The position numbers and the translations under genes were made by a program. A DNA stretch of 64,000 bases, from assembly GCF_011305995.1 (NCBI RefSeq), contig NZ_CP049910.1, positions 4,898,001 to 4,962,000 on the forward strand, given 5' to 3'. The notes under the pieces were generated by a model. The model searched no databases. It saw nothing but the letters and a program-made list of their open reading frames with translations, and was not told the origin of the DNA. Shown here piece after piece: positions 27,559-36,752 of this stretch; positions within the stretch are counted from its first letter, which is position 1; each line of letters begins with the position of its first letter. This stretch comes from Diaphorobacter sp. HDW4A (GTDB taxonomy: Bacteria > Pseudomonadota > Gammaproteobacteria > Burkholderiales > Burkholderiaceae_C).

Positions 27559-27566
27559 ATGAAAAA
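27559..27566 (-). other. Probable ICE attachment core (Tn4371-type)
   Basis: The minus strand reads TTTTTCAT, the 8-bp attachment core reported for Tn4371-family ICEs. It lies exactly between the chromosomal mnmE and the first ICE gene. The 8-mer occurs by chance elsewhere in the window, so the position matters more than the sequence; the second copy should lie beyond the right edge next to the integrase. Confidence 0.65.
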
Positions 27567-27691
27567 TGTCTGATGTCAAGTCCTCACTGTGGACCGGCAT
27601 CGGACCAAAACCCCATACGCCGCAGGCAGTTAGACCTGGAGCGGGTTACTCTTCGGCGGTTGGCCTTCGTGAGCTAGGTGCCACATGGGTG

Positions 27692-27742
27692 CATGGCGGT
27701 GGCAAACACCGTCATGCTCGGGAGGGGATTTCCCCCTCCTTT
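27692..27742. repeat. Two inverted repeats at ICE end
   Basis: An imperfect palindrome ATGGCGGTG-gcaaa-CACCGTCAT (27692-27714) and a hairpin GGAGGGG-attt-CCCCCTCC lie in the gene-free 190 bp between the att core and the first ICE gene. They could be recombinase arm sites or a terminator protecting mnmE from trb transcription; the sequence does not decide. Confidence 0.45.
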
Positions 27743-27754
27743 GGGCAGCCCAAG

Positions 27755-28483
27755 TCAGGCAGCGATCAATCCTTCTGCGGCAGTTTTCGCCGCCTGCGAC
27801 ACGCTTTCGCGAAGCCGCACAGAGGCAGCGGCATCTGAGGCCGAACGGCTCACCTTGGCGGCAGCCTGCGACGGCCAGTCCGTCGAACCGGCCAGAATGA
27901 CCCCAGGCTTATCGCCGAACTCCTTGGCGAGCCGCTGCCGGATCGACTCAGGAACAAAGCCAGCGCCGGGCAGCGCATACGCCAGGTACTCCACGAAGTA
28001 CGGGTGCTTGTGCCAGCGCCCGCCGTCAACGGCGCGCTCCATCGAACGCTCGAAGTGGGACAGCAGAACAGCCAGCGCACCTTGCCGCTGAGTTCCCGGG
28101 TCGGGCGAGCGCATCCAGTCGTACCCGGTGCGCTTGACCTGCTCGCGCTCCTTGTACGGCATGGGCACGAAGCCCAGCGTCGCCTGCGCTTCCTCGAAGA
28201 GCTGGTGCCGTTCGCTGTGCGCCTTGATGTCAGCTGGCAGCCTCCCATCAAAGGTGAAGGAGCAGAAGCGGCAGTGGTGCGCACCGCCGTCCATGTCCAC
28301 GTGGCTGGCCACTTGCGCTTCGTAGCGCTTATCCAGTTCGTGGAAGTGGCGCACTCCATACTCGGCCGCGGCAATGGCATTGAGCCGTTGCATATGCGTC
28401 AGGTCGGGGAGTGTGGCTTTGGCCGCCTTGGCGGCCTTCTTGAGGCGGGCCAGATCGGCCCATGTGATGGTGTTCATCTTCAT
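27755..28483 (-). CDS. Hypothetical ICE-end protein with C2H2-like zinc finger
   Basis: A 242-residue protein of unknown function. The N-terminal 50 residues are a helical region 'LARLKKAAKAAKATLPDLTHMQRLNAIAAAEYGVRHFHEL', a pattern shared by small plasmid proteins. Residues ~70-95 hold a C-x2-C...H-x3-H arrangement ('CRFCSFTF...HSERH') suggesting zinc and nucleic-acid binding. The middle ('RSPDPGTQRQGALAVLLSHFERSMERAVDGGRWHKHPYFVEYLAYALP') is helical; the tail is Ala/Ser-rich. It is the gene nearest the ICE end and follows the trb operon after a 140-bp gap. A role in end processing or replication is speculation. Confidence 0.6.
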   Translation of the reverse strand: MKMNTITWADLARLKKAAKAAKATLPDLTHMQRLNAIAAAEYGVRHFHELDKRYEAQVASHVDMDGGAHHCRFCSFTFDGRLPADIKAHSERHQLFEEAQATLGFVPMPYKEREQVKRTGYDWMRSPDPGTQRQGALAVLLSHFERSMERAVDGGRWHKHPYFVEYLAYALPGAGFVPESIRQRLAKEFGDKPGVILAGSTDWPSQAAAKVSRSASDAAASVRLRESVSQAAKTAAEGLIAA

Positions 28484-28625
28484 TGGTTTCTCAATCGAAG
28501 ACTCCTAGGGTCCGCTCAGTAGGAATCCGACCAAGATTCCAATGGAAATCGCCATTGGTAGTGAGTGAACTTTGCCATTGCGGACGGCCAGCACCTACCC
28601 GTGCATGGCGCCATCTTAGCAAGTT

Positions 28626-28886
28626 TCAGGCTGGCGTGTGCGCCGGCAGGCTCTTCTGCGCTTTGCGCTTGGCATCCACCCGCCTAAAGCCCCGGTCCCC
28701 CGCCATGAACGCCTCCAGCATGTGCGGGATCAGCGTGGCCGCATCGACCGCATCGCCGTAGGTCTGTGCGTGCAGCACGGCATAGCGATCCAGTTCGGCC
28801 TTCAGACTGGTCGGGCAAGAGAACGTGAGCTTCGTGGCCTCGGTCTTGGGCAGCGGCCCCAACCGCAGCTTCTTGGTGGTGTTCAT
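28626..28886 (-). CDS. DUF2274 family protein
   Basis: An 86-residue protein ('KLRLGPLPKTEATKLTFSCPTSLKAELDRYAVLHAQTYGDAVDAATLIPHMLEAFMAGDRGF') matching the small DUF2274 proteins that close trb operons of Tn4371-type ICEs. The 'TFSCPTSLKAELDRYA' stretch resembles a ribbon-helix-helix, so it may bind DNA. The start overlaps the trbI stop by 4 bp (ATGA), making it the last gene of the operon. Confidence 0.75.
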   Translation of the reverse strand: MNTTKKLRLGPLPKTEATKLTFSCPTSLKAELDRYAVLHAQTYGDAVDAATLIPHMLEAFMAGDRGFRRVDAKRKAQKSLPAHTPA

Positions 28887-30148
28887 TTCGCGGCTCCCCG
28901 GTTGAAGAACAAGGGGTGGTACGGCCGCAGCACGAGGTCGCGGTTGACGATGATGCGCACCGGCAGGCCCGGCCGCTCCGTCAGCGTCGGCTGGATGTTC
29001 ATGTTGCGCCGGGTCATCTCCTGGCCCACCTGGTTCACGCTGTCCTGCAGGCTGTCGCGCCCGGCGATGATGACGCGGTTGCCGTCCTGCCGGTTCTGGG
29101 GCGCGGCCAGCTCGGCGCCTACGCCCAACAACGTGGTCAGCGCCGCGCCGGCAAACACGCGGTCCCAATGCCAATCGACGCCATCCTCCAGGCCGGAGTA
29201 ACCGGCCGGGTCAGTGCCTGCAAGGTTGTCGAGCTTCAGCGAAGACGTGTCCGGCAGGATGATGCGGTTCCACACCACCTGCACGCGGCTCTGCCCGTAG
29301 CTCACCTGGCTGTTGTACTTGCCCAGGATGCGCGAGCCCTGCGGGATCAGCAGGAACTTGCCCATGGCCGTGTCGTAGACCGGCTCCGTCACCGTGGCGA
29401 TCACGTCGCCCGGCAAGTCCGACTTGATACCCGTCACCAGCGCAGCCGCGATCACCGTTCCGGCCATGACCTGATACGGCGAGGACGGCATTTGCAGATT
29501 CCCGGAATTGCGCGTTTCCGTAGAACCGCCTTTCAGGAAAACCCCTTTCTGGTCTTGCCGGTTCTGCACAGCGATCGGGTCGGATGGCTGGGCTGCCGTC
29601 GAGGCTGGCCCGGCGGCGAGCGGATCGAAGTCCGCCAAGCCGGATGCCGAACCTGCGGTGGCAACTTGCGCGGTCGCTGCCGCACTGGTCTTGCCGGGCG
29701 TGCCCGAGCGGAAGAACACCGACGAAGCCGCCGCCGCATCGGCTTCCTTGCGCCGTGCATCCTCCGGGTCGTGGCCCGGTGGCGCATACGTCGGCGTCAC
29801 CGGCTGCTGCGACTTCACGATGGCTGGGCCGAGATCGCCCGGCAGCGGCGGCCCCAGTTCCGGCACCTTTGCCGGCAGCTTCGAGTAGTCGGTAGGCAGT
29901 CCATCCAGTCCTTCTGACTTCGAGACGCGGTCCACGTTGTACAGCTCGGTCTGCTCGCCTGCACCGCGCCGATGCGGTTGCAATGACCAGATCGTGGCAC
30001 CGAGCAGGGCGACCGACAGGCCGCCGACGAGGATGGCCAGCGTGCGCCGGTTTAGGCGCGTGACCGGGCGCGGCTGGGCGCGCAGCGCCACCGCCTCGGG
30101 CGCTTCCTTCGATGGAACAGGAATATCGGCGGATTGATCATGGCTCAT
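28883..30148 (-). CDS. trbI: TrbI (VirB10-like) conjugation protein
   Basis: A 421-residue inner-to-outer membrane channel protein. A short cytoplasmic N-terminus is followed by one membrane helix near residues 32-52 ('RTLAILVGGLSVALLGATIWSL'), a Pro-rich periplasmic stretch, and the C-terminal VirB10 domain with 'GTVIAAALVTGIKSDLPGDVIATVTEPVYDTAMGKFLLIPQGSRILGKY'. It spans the T4SS core with TrbF and TrbG. The start lies two bases after the trbG stop. Confidence 0.93.
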   Translation of the reverse strand: MSHDQSADIPVPSKEAPEAVALRAQPRPVTRLNRRTLAILVGGLSVALLGATIWSLQPHRRGAGEQTELYNVDRVSKSEGLDGLPTDYSKLPAKVPELGPPLPGDLGPAIVKSQQPVTPTYAPPGHDPEDARRKEADAAAASSVFFRSGTPGKTSAAATAQVATAGSASGLADFDPLAAGPASTAAQPSDPIAVQNRQDQKGVFLKGGSTETRNSGNLQMPSSPYQVMAGTVIAAALVTGIKSDLPGDVIATVTEPVYDTAMGKFLLIPQGSRILGKYNSQVSYGQSRVQVVWNRIILPDTSSLKLDNLAGTDPAGYSGLEDGVDWHWDRVFAGAALTTLLGVGAELAAPQNRQDGNRVIIAGRDSLQDSVNQVGQEMTRRNMNIQPTLTERPGLPVRIIVNRDLVLRPYHPLFFNRGAAK

Positions 30149-30150
30149 GC

Positions 30151-31143
30151 TCAGTTCCTCCGCGTTCCGTCCGTGCGCTCGATCCGCACCACATCGCCCT
30201 TGTCCCCGCCCAGGCGCAGCTCGGCCGCGCCGAACAGCCTGTCAACGATGTAATACGGCGACCGAAAACGGTAGTTCACCAACTGCCCGTCGCCTTGCGC
30301 GCCGATGACGAACAGTGGCGGCAGCTCGCCCTGGGCGATGCCCGGCGGGAACTGGATGTAGACCTTCTCGCCGTCATCGAATGCGCGCAGCGGCTTCCAC
30401 GGCGGATTGCTGCCGCTGACCGCGTAACGGAAACGGATCTTCTCCAGCGACAGGCCAGAGTCCAACGGCGCAGCAGCATTCGCGGCCTGTGCCTGGCGCT
30501 GCAAGGCCAGCATCTTGTCCTTCGGATACTCCCAGGACACCGAAGCCATCCACGTCTTCTCGGTCGAGGTCAGCTCGATCAGATAGGTGCGCCGGCTGGT
30601 GGTGATGACCAGATTGGTCTTGAGGCCCGAGCGAATCGGCTTGACCATCACATTGACGCGCAACGCATCGCCGCTACCGCTCGATGTGTCCCCGACGATC
30701 CAGCGCACGGTATCGCCAGCGGCCACTGTCACCAACTCCTCGCCCGGCTGGAGCGCGATCACGGTCACGCGGCCCACGGCCGCATAGACCTGATACAGCG
30801 CGCCATCGGTGAAGGGCCACACCTGAATCGCGTTGACGTAGCCCTCGCGCGTCGGCGCAATGCGCGCTTCAGCGTTGGCGCGGGACACGCGCACGGTTTC
30901 ATCGGCGGGTTCTGCGACGGGTTTGGCATCCGGCACAGGTTTCATCTGTGCCGGTATCGGCAGTACCTGCGGCACGGCCACCACCTCCACAGGCGAAAGC
31001 GGCTCCGGCAGCGGCTGGGCCTGCACCGGTTCATCAAGCGAGATGGACGGCGGCGGCTTGCCCTGCGTGGCGCAGCCTGAGAACAACACGGTCGCGGTCA
31101 GCAGGATCATGGGCAATGCGGGTTTACGGAAAAGTGCATTCAT
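30151..31143 (-). CDS. trbG: TrbG (VirB9-like) conjugation lipoprotein
   Basis: A 330-residue outer-membrane-complex protein with a lipoprotein signal ('LILLTATVLFSGC' context; lipobox LFSGC near residue 24), a Pro-rich linker and the VirB9 beta-domains ('YVNAIQVWPFTDGALYQVYAAVGRVTVIALQPGEELVTVAAGDTVRW', 'VITTSRRTYLIEL'). It forms the outer ring of the T4SS with TrbI. The start overlaps the trbF stop by 4 bp. Confidence 0.92.
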   Translation of the reverse strand: MNALFRKPALPMILLTATVLFSGCATQGKPPPSISLDEPVQAQPLPEPLSPVEVVAVPQVLPIPAQMKPVPDAKPVAEPADETVRVSRANAEARIAPTREGYVNAIQVWPFTDGALYQVYAAVGRVTVIALQPGEELVTVAAGDTVRWIVGDTSSGSGDALRVNVMVKPIRSGLKTNLVITTSRRTYLIELTSTEKTWMASVSWEYPKDKMLALQRQAQAANAAAPLDSGLSLEKIRFRYAVSGSNPPWKPLRAFDDGEKVYIQFPPGIAQGELPPLFVIGAQGDGQLVNYRFRSPYYIVDRLFGAAELRLGGDKGDVVRIERTDGTRRN

Positions 31144-31844
31144 GGTTTTACTCCTTCGTTTCCTTCCAGTTCACGGCTCCACGACAGCCCGTTAACGTAG
31201 ATGCCCAGGGGGTTCTTGCGCAGCCGCTGCTCGGTGCGCGGCGTCTGCTGCACGATGGAAATCACCGCGTTCCAGCGCTCGGTGCGATCCAGCGCACCGT
31301 TCACAAAGCGGGTCTCCGTCCAGCGCACGTTGAACGACTGGTCGCTGGCGCGGGTTACGCTGGTGATCTGCACCGTCACCGACTCCTTGCCGATGCGCGC
31401 GAACGGATCGCTCACGCGGGCGTACTCGTTGAGCGCCAAGGCACCTTTGTCCGTGGTGTAGTTGTAGGCATCGAGCCAGCTCTGCCGCACGACGATGGGA
31501 TCGATGGACAGCGAGCGCACCAGCCCGATGAAGCGGCCCAGGTGATAGGCCATCTGGGCATCGTTGGGCCGATATGGCGTGGCGGTCTCGCCGACCGCGC
31601 GCACCTGGCCCGCGTTGTCCACCTCCACCACGTAGGGCGTCACGATGGACTGCGCGGAACGCCAGACCAGGCCGCCCGCCATCAGCACGGCCAAGGTGAG
31701 GCAGCCCAGTGCCATGAAACGCCAGTTCCTTGCCTGCACGCGGGCCGAGCCAATGCGCTCGTCCCACACTTGGCCTACGGCTTGGTACGGAGTGGCAGGC
31801 TGCGGCGTGTCGGCGTAGCGCACCTGCGGTCGTTTGAATCGCAT
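31140..31844 (-). CDS. trbF: TrbF (VirB8-like) conjugation protein
   Basis: A 234-residue bitopic protein: a membrane helix near residues 43-63 ('FMALGCLTLAVLMAGGLVW') and a periplasmic VirB8 domain ('YVVEVDNAGQVRAVGETATPYRPNDAQMAYHLGRFIGLVRSLSIDPIVVRQSW'). It nucleates assembly of the T4SS core. The start is 11 bp after the trbL stop; the end overlaps trbG by 4 bp. Confidence 0.92.
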   Translation of the reverse strand: MRFKRPQVRYADTPQPATPYQAVGQVWDERIGSARVQARNWRFMALGCLTLAVLMAGGLVWRSAQSIVTPYVVEVDNAGQVRAVGETATPYRPNDAQMAYHLGRFIGLVRSLSIDPIVVRQSWLDAYNYTTDKGALALNEYARVSDPFARIGKESVTVQITSVTRASDQSFNVRWTETRFVNGALDRTERWNAVISIVQQTPRTEQRLRKNPLGIYVNGLSWSRELEGNEGVKP

Positions 31845-31855
31845 GGAAGTTCTCC

Positions 31856-33223
31856 TTATGAATCGGAATCGCGAAGGCTTGGGCCCTGACTGGAGCTGCC
31901 GCCATCGCCGCCGCGCAGCGTGTGGGCGGCGGTGGTCGCGGCATGGGTGAGCTGCTGCCTGCGATGCAGGCGCTTGGCCCAGGCCGGCTGTTCGGTGGAT
32001 GGGGGCGGTGCGGCGGTTTCGCTGCTGCTGTGCGTCCCAGCAGCTGCCCCCGACGTCGATTCGGCGTCATCGGGTCGGAAGGCGGCGACGACACGCTCCT
32101 TCATCGAGCGCGCTCCGTCGGCCACCTTCTGTCCGGCGGCCTGCGCGCCGGTCTTGGCCACGTTGCCCACGCCGGCGGCGGCACCCTTGAGGCCGCCACT
32201 GGCTGAGGCGGAACCTGCCTGGTACGCCGACCGTGCGCTGCTGGCGGTCGATGCCATCGAGCGGGCACCGCCCCCGGCCATCCTGGCGGCGGCAGGTGCC
32301 ATGCGCGCTCCGGCCGCTACGGCGCTACCGACGCCAGAGGCTGCGGCGCCGACCGCCACGGCGGTTCCGGCTGCACCGATGGCAGCACCGGCCATCGCGC
32401 CCGCGCCGAGCTGTGGCCCACCCGATACCAGCCCCGTCGCGATGCCTGGCCCAAAGATGCCCAGGGCCAGCAGGGACAGCGAGGCAAGCATGGAGACCAG
32501 CGCCTGGTCGATGGACGGCTCGGAGCCCGGCGGTATCCTGAATTCGGCGAACAGCCCCGAGCCGATGCCCACGATGACGGCAAGCACCAGTACCTTGATG
32601 CCTGAGGACACCACATTGCCCAGCACCTTCTCGGCCAGGAACGCCGTCTTGTTCCAGAGGGCGAACGGCACCAGCACGAAGCCCGCGAGCGTGGTCAGCT
32701 TGAACTCGATCAGCGTGACGAAGAGCTGCACCGCCAGCACGAAGAAGCTGACGATGACCACCAGCCACGCGAGGAACAGCACGACGATGGGCGCGATGTT
32801 GATGAACACCTCGGGGAAGCCCGCCATCTCCCGGATCTGGTCGAGGATGGGCGCCGCCGCGTCGATACCGGCCTTGGCCAGCCGTCCCGGCTGCAGGAAG
32901 TTGCCCATGCTCAAGGTCGAGCCGCTGGCCGTCAGGCCCAGCCCGGCAAAAGACCGGAACAGGATGCCTGCCAGGGTGTTGAAGTTGCCGATGATGTAGG
33001 CGAAGGCACCCACGTACAGCACCTTGCGGATCAGCTTGGCGATCACGTCCTCGCCCTGGCCGGTGGCATGCCCCATCGCCCAGAACAGCCCGACCAGCGT
33101 CATGTCGATGACGATCAACGTTGCGGTCAGGAACGCCACCTCGCCTTGCAGCAGGCCGAAGCCCGAGTCGATGTAGCGCGAGAAAACGTCGAGGAAGCGG
33201 TCAATGACCAAAACGTCGTTCAT
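31856..33223 (-). CDS. trbL: TrbL (VirB6-like) inner-membrane conjugation protein
   Basis: A 455-residue polytopic protein. The first ~260 residues contain about six hydrophobic helices typical of TrbL/VirB6. From ~270 the sequence is Ala/Gly/Ser-rich and low in complexity ('GAAIGAAGTAVAVGAAASGVGSAVAAGARMAP'), then a hydrophilic tail. It contributes to the inner-membrane DNA channel. It lies 12 bp after trbJ and just before trbF. Confidence 0.92.
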   Translation of the reverse strand: MNDVLVIDRFLDVFSRYIDSGFGLLQGEVAFLTATLIVIDMTLVGLFWAMGHATGQGEDVIAKLIRKVLYVGAFAYIIGNFNTLAGILFRSFAGLGLTASGSTLSMGNFLQPGRLAKAGIDAAAPILDQIREMAGFPEVFINIAPIVVLFLAWLVVIVSFFVLAVQLFVTLIEFKLTTLAGFVLVPFALWNKTAFLAEKVLGNVVSSGIKVLVLAVIVGIGSGLFAEFRIPPGSEPSIDQALVSMLASLSLLALGIFGPGIATGLVSGGPQLGAGAMAGAAIGAAGTAVAVGAAASGVGSAVAAGARMAPAAARMAGGGARSMASTASSARSAYQAGSASASGGLKGAAAGVGNVAKTGAQAAGQKVADGARSMKERVVAAFRPDDAESTSGAAAGTHSSSETAAPPPSTEQPAWAKRLHRRQQLTHAATTAAHTLRGGDGGSSSQGPSLRDSDS

Positions 33224-33235
33224 GGCCCGGCTCCG

Positions 33236-33991
33236 TCAGCGGCTGTAGAAGTTCACGGGCTGCGGTGTGTACGGCGTACCGGTGCCCACGAAGCGCCGGT
33301 TCACCTCGCGGCCACGCTCCACGGCGGCCGCCTGCCGCGCCAGCTCCAGCGAGGCCGCCCGGTCCTGGGTAATCTGCAGCCGCTGCGTCTGGATCGACTG
33401 CTTGGCCTGCAGGGCCAGCAGCTGGTTCATGGCCTGCATCGCCTGCAGCGCGCCCTCGGCCGACTGGCTCTTGCCCACGAGGTCGGCCAGCACGCCTTCG
33501 TCGTCGCTCAGGTTCTGCGAAGCCTGGGCCTGCATCTGCATGGTGGTCTGCAGGCCGTTGAGTGTGTTCTTCCAGCGCTCCTGCGCGTCGCGGAACATCT
33601 GATTGCCGCTGACGGTGGCGGCGTACTGCTCGGGATACAGGCGCTGGAACATCTGGTCCATGTTCGCCACGTCATAGGCCATGCCCTTGGCCTGTGCGAT
33701 CAGCCGTTGGGTTAGCGCGAGATTGCTGCGAAGCCGGCTCACCACGCTGAAGGGCAGGCTCGCCAGGTTGCGTGCCTGGTTGATGAGCATCTGCGCCTCA
33801 TTCTGGAGTTGGCGGATCTGGTTGTTGATCTGCTCCAGCGTGCGAACGGCGGTGAGCGTGTTTTGCACCAGATTGGTCGGGTCGAGCACGATGTCGCCGA
33901 CGCCGAACAGCGCGTGCGCGGGCTGCGCGATGCCGAAGGCGAGCACGCAGGCGGCGGTCAGCGCGGCGAGTTTGGGGGCATGGGTTTTCAT
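33236..33991 (-). CDS. trbJ: TrbJ (VirB5-like) conjugation protein
   Basis: A 251-residue secreted protein with an N-terminal signal peptide ending 'IAQPAHA' (about residue 27). The mature part is helical ('RTLEQINNQIRQLQNEAQMLINQARNLASLP'), as for TrbJ, the minor pilus/adhesion component. The start overlaps the trbE stop by 4 bp. No trbK-like entry-exclusion gene follows, unlike RP4; an eexN-like gene upstream of traG may fill that job. Confidence 0.92.
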   Translation of the reverse strand: MKTHAPKLAALTAACVLAFGIAQPAHALFGVGDIVLDPTNLVQNTLTAVRTLEQINNQIRQLQNEAQMLINQARNLASLPFSVVSRLRSNLALTQRLIAQAKGMAYDVANMDQMFQRLYPEQYAATVSGNQMFRDAQERWKNTLNGLQTTMQMQAQASQNLSDDEGVLADLVGKSQSAEGALQAMQAMNQLLALQAKQSIQTQRLQITQDRAASLELARQAAAVERGREVNRRFVGTGTPYTPQPVNFYSR

Positions 33992-36465
33992 AACTGGTTC
34001 TCCTGGGAATGGCTGGGGATGGGAGCGGCACCCGGCGCAGGGCCGGGAAAATCGCGCAGCAGATCGGCCGCCCAATCGAGGCTGCGGTGGCGCAGCCATG
34101 CGGCTGCGAACGGGGTGGAAGCGGAAGGCGTGGAGGTGGTGGCGGCAGCGAGCACCGTGTCGATGTCGCGCTGGTCTTGCGGCGTGGACGCACCCGCGAA
34201 GGCCAAGGTCGCGGCGCCCAGGTCGAGGTCGAACAGGCGGTTGCCGAGACGGGATTGGTAGTAGTAGTCGCGCTTGGGCTGCGCCGTGGCGACGATCTCG
34301 ATCTGTCGGCTGTTAAGGCCGAAGCCCTCGTAGATCGTGCGAATCTGCGGCTCGGTCGCCTGCGGGTTCGGCAGGAAGATGCGGCTCGCGCAGCTCTCGA
34401 TGATGGCCGGCGCGATGCTCGAATCCTTGATGTCCGCCAGGCTCTGCGTGGCGAAGATGACACTGACGTTCTTCTTGCGCAGCGTCTTGAGCCACTGGCG
34501 GATGCGGGCCGCAAAGACCGGGTCATCGAGGAACAGCCACGCCTCATCGAGAATCAGCAGCGTGGGCGCACCGTCAAAGCGTTCATCGAAGCACGCAAAG
34601 AGGTAGTGCAGCACGGCCATGACGGCGGCCTTGCTGTGCATCAGCTCCTCCATCTCGAAGCCCTGCACGTCGGCCATGCCCAGGCGATCCGAATCCGCAT
34701 CCAGTAGCTTGCCGTGGGCGCCGCCCAGCACGTACGGCGCGAGCGCCTGGCGCAGCGCATTCGATTGCAGCAGTACCGACAGGCCCGTCATCGTGCGCTG
34801 TTCCATCGGCGCACCGGCGAGACTGCCGAGCGCCGACCAGATAGCGGCCTTCTCTTCGGGGCCGACGGCCACGCCCTCATGCCGCAACCGGCCTTCGATC
34901 CATTCGGTCGCCCAGGTGCGGTAGCCTTCGCGGTCGATGCGTGCCAAAGGCTGGAAGGCGATCTCTCCATCCATACCCAGGTCGTAGTGCTCACCACCCA
35001 GCCCGAGAATGGTGGCGCGCATCGAGCGCCCCATGTCGAAGGCAAAGATGCGCGAGCCGCGATAGCGCCTGAACTGCATCGCCAGCGTGGCGAGCAGCAC
35101 CGACTTCCCCATGCCCGTGGGGCCGGCCACCAGCGTATGACCCACGTCGCCGATGTGCGTGACCAAGCGGAACGGCGTCGCGCCTTCGGTGCGCGTGACG
35201 ATCAGCGGTGGGCCGTCAAGGTGCGCGTTCTTCTCTGGCCCGGCCCAAACCGCCGAGACCGGCATCAGGTGTGCCAGGTTCAGCGTCGAGACGATGGGCT
35301 GGCGTACGTTGGCATAGGCGTGACCAGGAATCGACGACAGCCACGCATCCACGGCGTTGAGCGTTTCAGGGATCGTCACGAAGCCGCGCCCCTGGATGGC
35401 GCGCTCCACCATGCGCAGCTTCTCATCGGCCTTCGCGGGGTCGGCATCGAGCACCGTCACCGTGGTGGTGACATACCCGAAGGCCACCTGATCGCTGCCC
35501 AGTTCCTGCAAGGCTGCATCGGCATCGGCGGCCTTGTTGTTGGCGTCGGTATCGACCAGCGGGCTTTCTTGCTGGAAGATCGTTTCGCGCAGCAGCGCGA
35601 TGACGTTCTTCCTTTTCGCAAACCACTGGCGGCGCAGACGGGCGAGTTCTTTTTCCGCCTCGGCTTTGTCGAGGCAGAGAAAGCGCGTACTCCAGCGATA
35701 CGCAAAGCCCAGGCGGTTGAGGTCGTCCAGAATCCCCGGCCAGGTCGAAGTCGGGAAACCGCGCACCGACACCACGCGCAGGTGTTGGTCACCCAGCATC
35801 GGCGCCAGGCCGCCGACCAGTGCGGAGTCCGTCAGCAGCGCGTCGATGTGGAACGGCACTTCGGGAACGCCGACGCGGTAGCGGCGCGTCGAGACGGTCG
35901 AATGCAGGTAGGTCAACGTCTGGCTGTCATCAAGCCATGCGATCTCCGGCATCACGCCATCGAGCAGGTCGAAGATGCGATCCGTTTCAGCGACGAAGGC
36001 GTGCAGCCGTTCGCGCCAATCCACGCCTTCGGTCGGCTGGTTTTCATACAGCAGGCCCGCGGCGCGGGCGCGGGATTCCTCGGACGGCAGGTAGGCCAAC
36101 GTCAGGTGATAGCCGCTCTCGAAGTGGTTGCCCGAATCCTCGAAAGCGGCGCGGCGTTCTTCATCGACCAGCCAGGACAGCGGTTCGGGGAAATCGGAGT
36201 GCGGGTAGTCGGCGGCAGACCGGCGCTCGGCTTCGATGAACAGCGCCCAGCCCGAACCCAGGCGGCGCAGCGCGTTGTTCAAGCGAGCCGACGTGGCGAT
36301 CAACTCGCCTTGCGTCGCGCTGTCGAGGTCGGGGCCACGAAAGCGCGCCGTGCGCTGGAAACTGCCGTCCTTGTTCAAGACGACGCCCGGCGCCACCAGC
36401 CCGGCCCAGGGCAGCCAGTCGGCGAGCAAGGCCGGGCGCTGGCGGTATTCGGCGAGGTTCAGCAT
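33988..36465 (-). CDS. trbE: TrbE (VirB4-like) conjugation ATPase
   Basis: An 825-residue ATPase that powers pilus assembly. The N-terminal CagE/TrbE domain ('WLPWAGLVAPGVVLNKDGSFQRTARFRGPDL') is followed by Walker A 'LVAGPTGMGKSVLLATLA' near residue 445 and Walker B 'TLLILDEAWLFLDDPVF' near 640, with 'FATQSLADI' beyond. The start at 36465 (MLNLAEYRQRP) follows a GGGGAGGA Shine-Dalgarno; the open frame continues upstream through trbD but lacks similarity. Confidence 0.94.
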   Translation of the reverse strand: MLNLAEYRQRPALLADWLPWAGLVAPGVVLNKDGSFQRTARFRGPDLDSATQGELIATSARLNNALRRLGSGWALFIEAERRSAADYPHSDFPEPLSWLVDEERRAAFEDSGNHFESGYHLTLAYLPSEESRARAAGLLYENQPTEGVDWRERLHAFVAETDRIFDLLDGVMPEIAWLDDSQTLTYLHSTVSTRRYRVGVPEVPFHIDALLTDSALVGGLAPMLGDQHLRVVSVRGFPTSTWPGILDDLNRLGFAYRWSTRFLCLDKAEAEKELARLRRQWFAKRKNVIALLRETIFQQESPLVDTDANNKAADADAALQELGSDQVAFGYVTTTVTVLDADPAKADEKLRMVERAIQGRGFVTIPETLNAVDAWLSSIPGHAYANVRQPIVSTLNLAHLMPVSAVWAGPEKNAHLDGPPLIVTRTEGATPFRLVTHIGDVGHTLVAGPTGMGKSVLLATLAMQFRRYRGSRIFAFDMGRSMRATILGLGGEHYDLGMDGEIAFQPLARIDREGYRTWATEWIEGRLRHEGVAVGPEEKAAIWSALGSLAGAPMEQRTMTGLSVLLQSNALRQALAPYVLGGAHGKLLDADSDRLGMADVQGFEMEELMHSKAAVMAVLHYLFACFDERFDGAPTLLILDEAWLFLDDPVFAARIRQWLKTLRKKNVSVIFATQSLADIKDSSIAPAIIESCASRIFLPNPQATEPQIRTIYEGFGLNSRQIEIVATAQPKRDYYYQSRLGNRLFDLDLGAATLAFAGASTPQDQRDIDTVLAAATTSTPSASTPFAAAWLRHRSLDWAADLLRDFPGPAPGAAPIPSHSQENQL

Positions 36466-36479
36466 CGCGGCGTCCTCCC

Positions 36480-36752
36480 CTATACGTCCAGCAACGGGCG
36501 GTGCTTGATGTGCCGCGCGAACACGGCCATGAACTGCGGATCGACGCGCGCACCCCACATCGCCAGCGAATGGCCGACGATCCAGAGCACGACGCCGGGA
36601 ATCCACAGTTGCAGGCCCAGCCCGACAGCGGCGGCCAACGTGCCATTGGCGATCGCCACGGTGCGCGGTGCGCCGCCCAGCAGGATCGGCTCGGTCAGCG
36701 AGCGATGCAGCGGCACCTCGAACCCGGCCGCGAAGGTGTCCGGGGCACTCAT
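36480..36752 (-). CDS. trbD: TrbD (VirB3-like) conjugation protein
   Basis: A 90-residue protein with two close hydrophobic segments ('VAIANGTLAAAVGLGLQLWIPGVVLWIVGHSLAMWGA') after a short N-terminus 'EVPLHRSLTEPILLGGAPR', the VirB3/TrbD pattern. It anchors in the inner membrane with TrbE. The start overlaps the trbC stop by 4 bp (ATGA). Confidence 0.9.
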   Translation of the reverse strand: MSAPDTFAAGFEVPLHRSLTEPILLGGAPRTVAIANGTLAAAVGLGLQLWIPGVVLWIVGHSLAMWGARVDPQFMAVFARHIKHRPLLDV

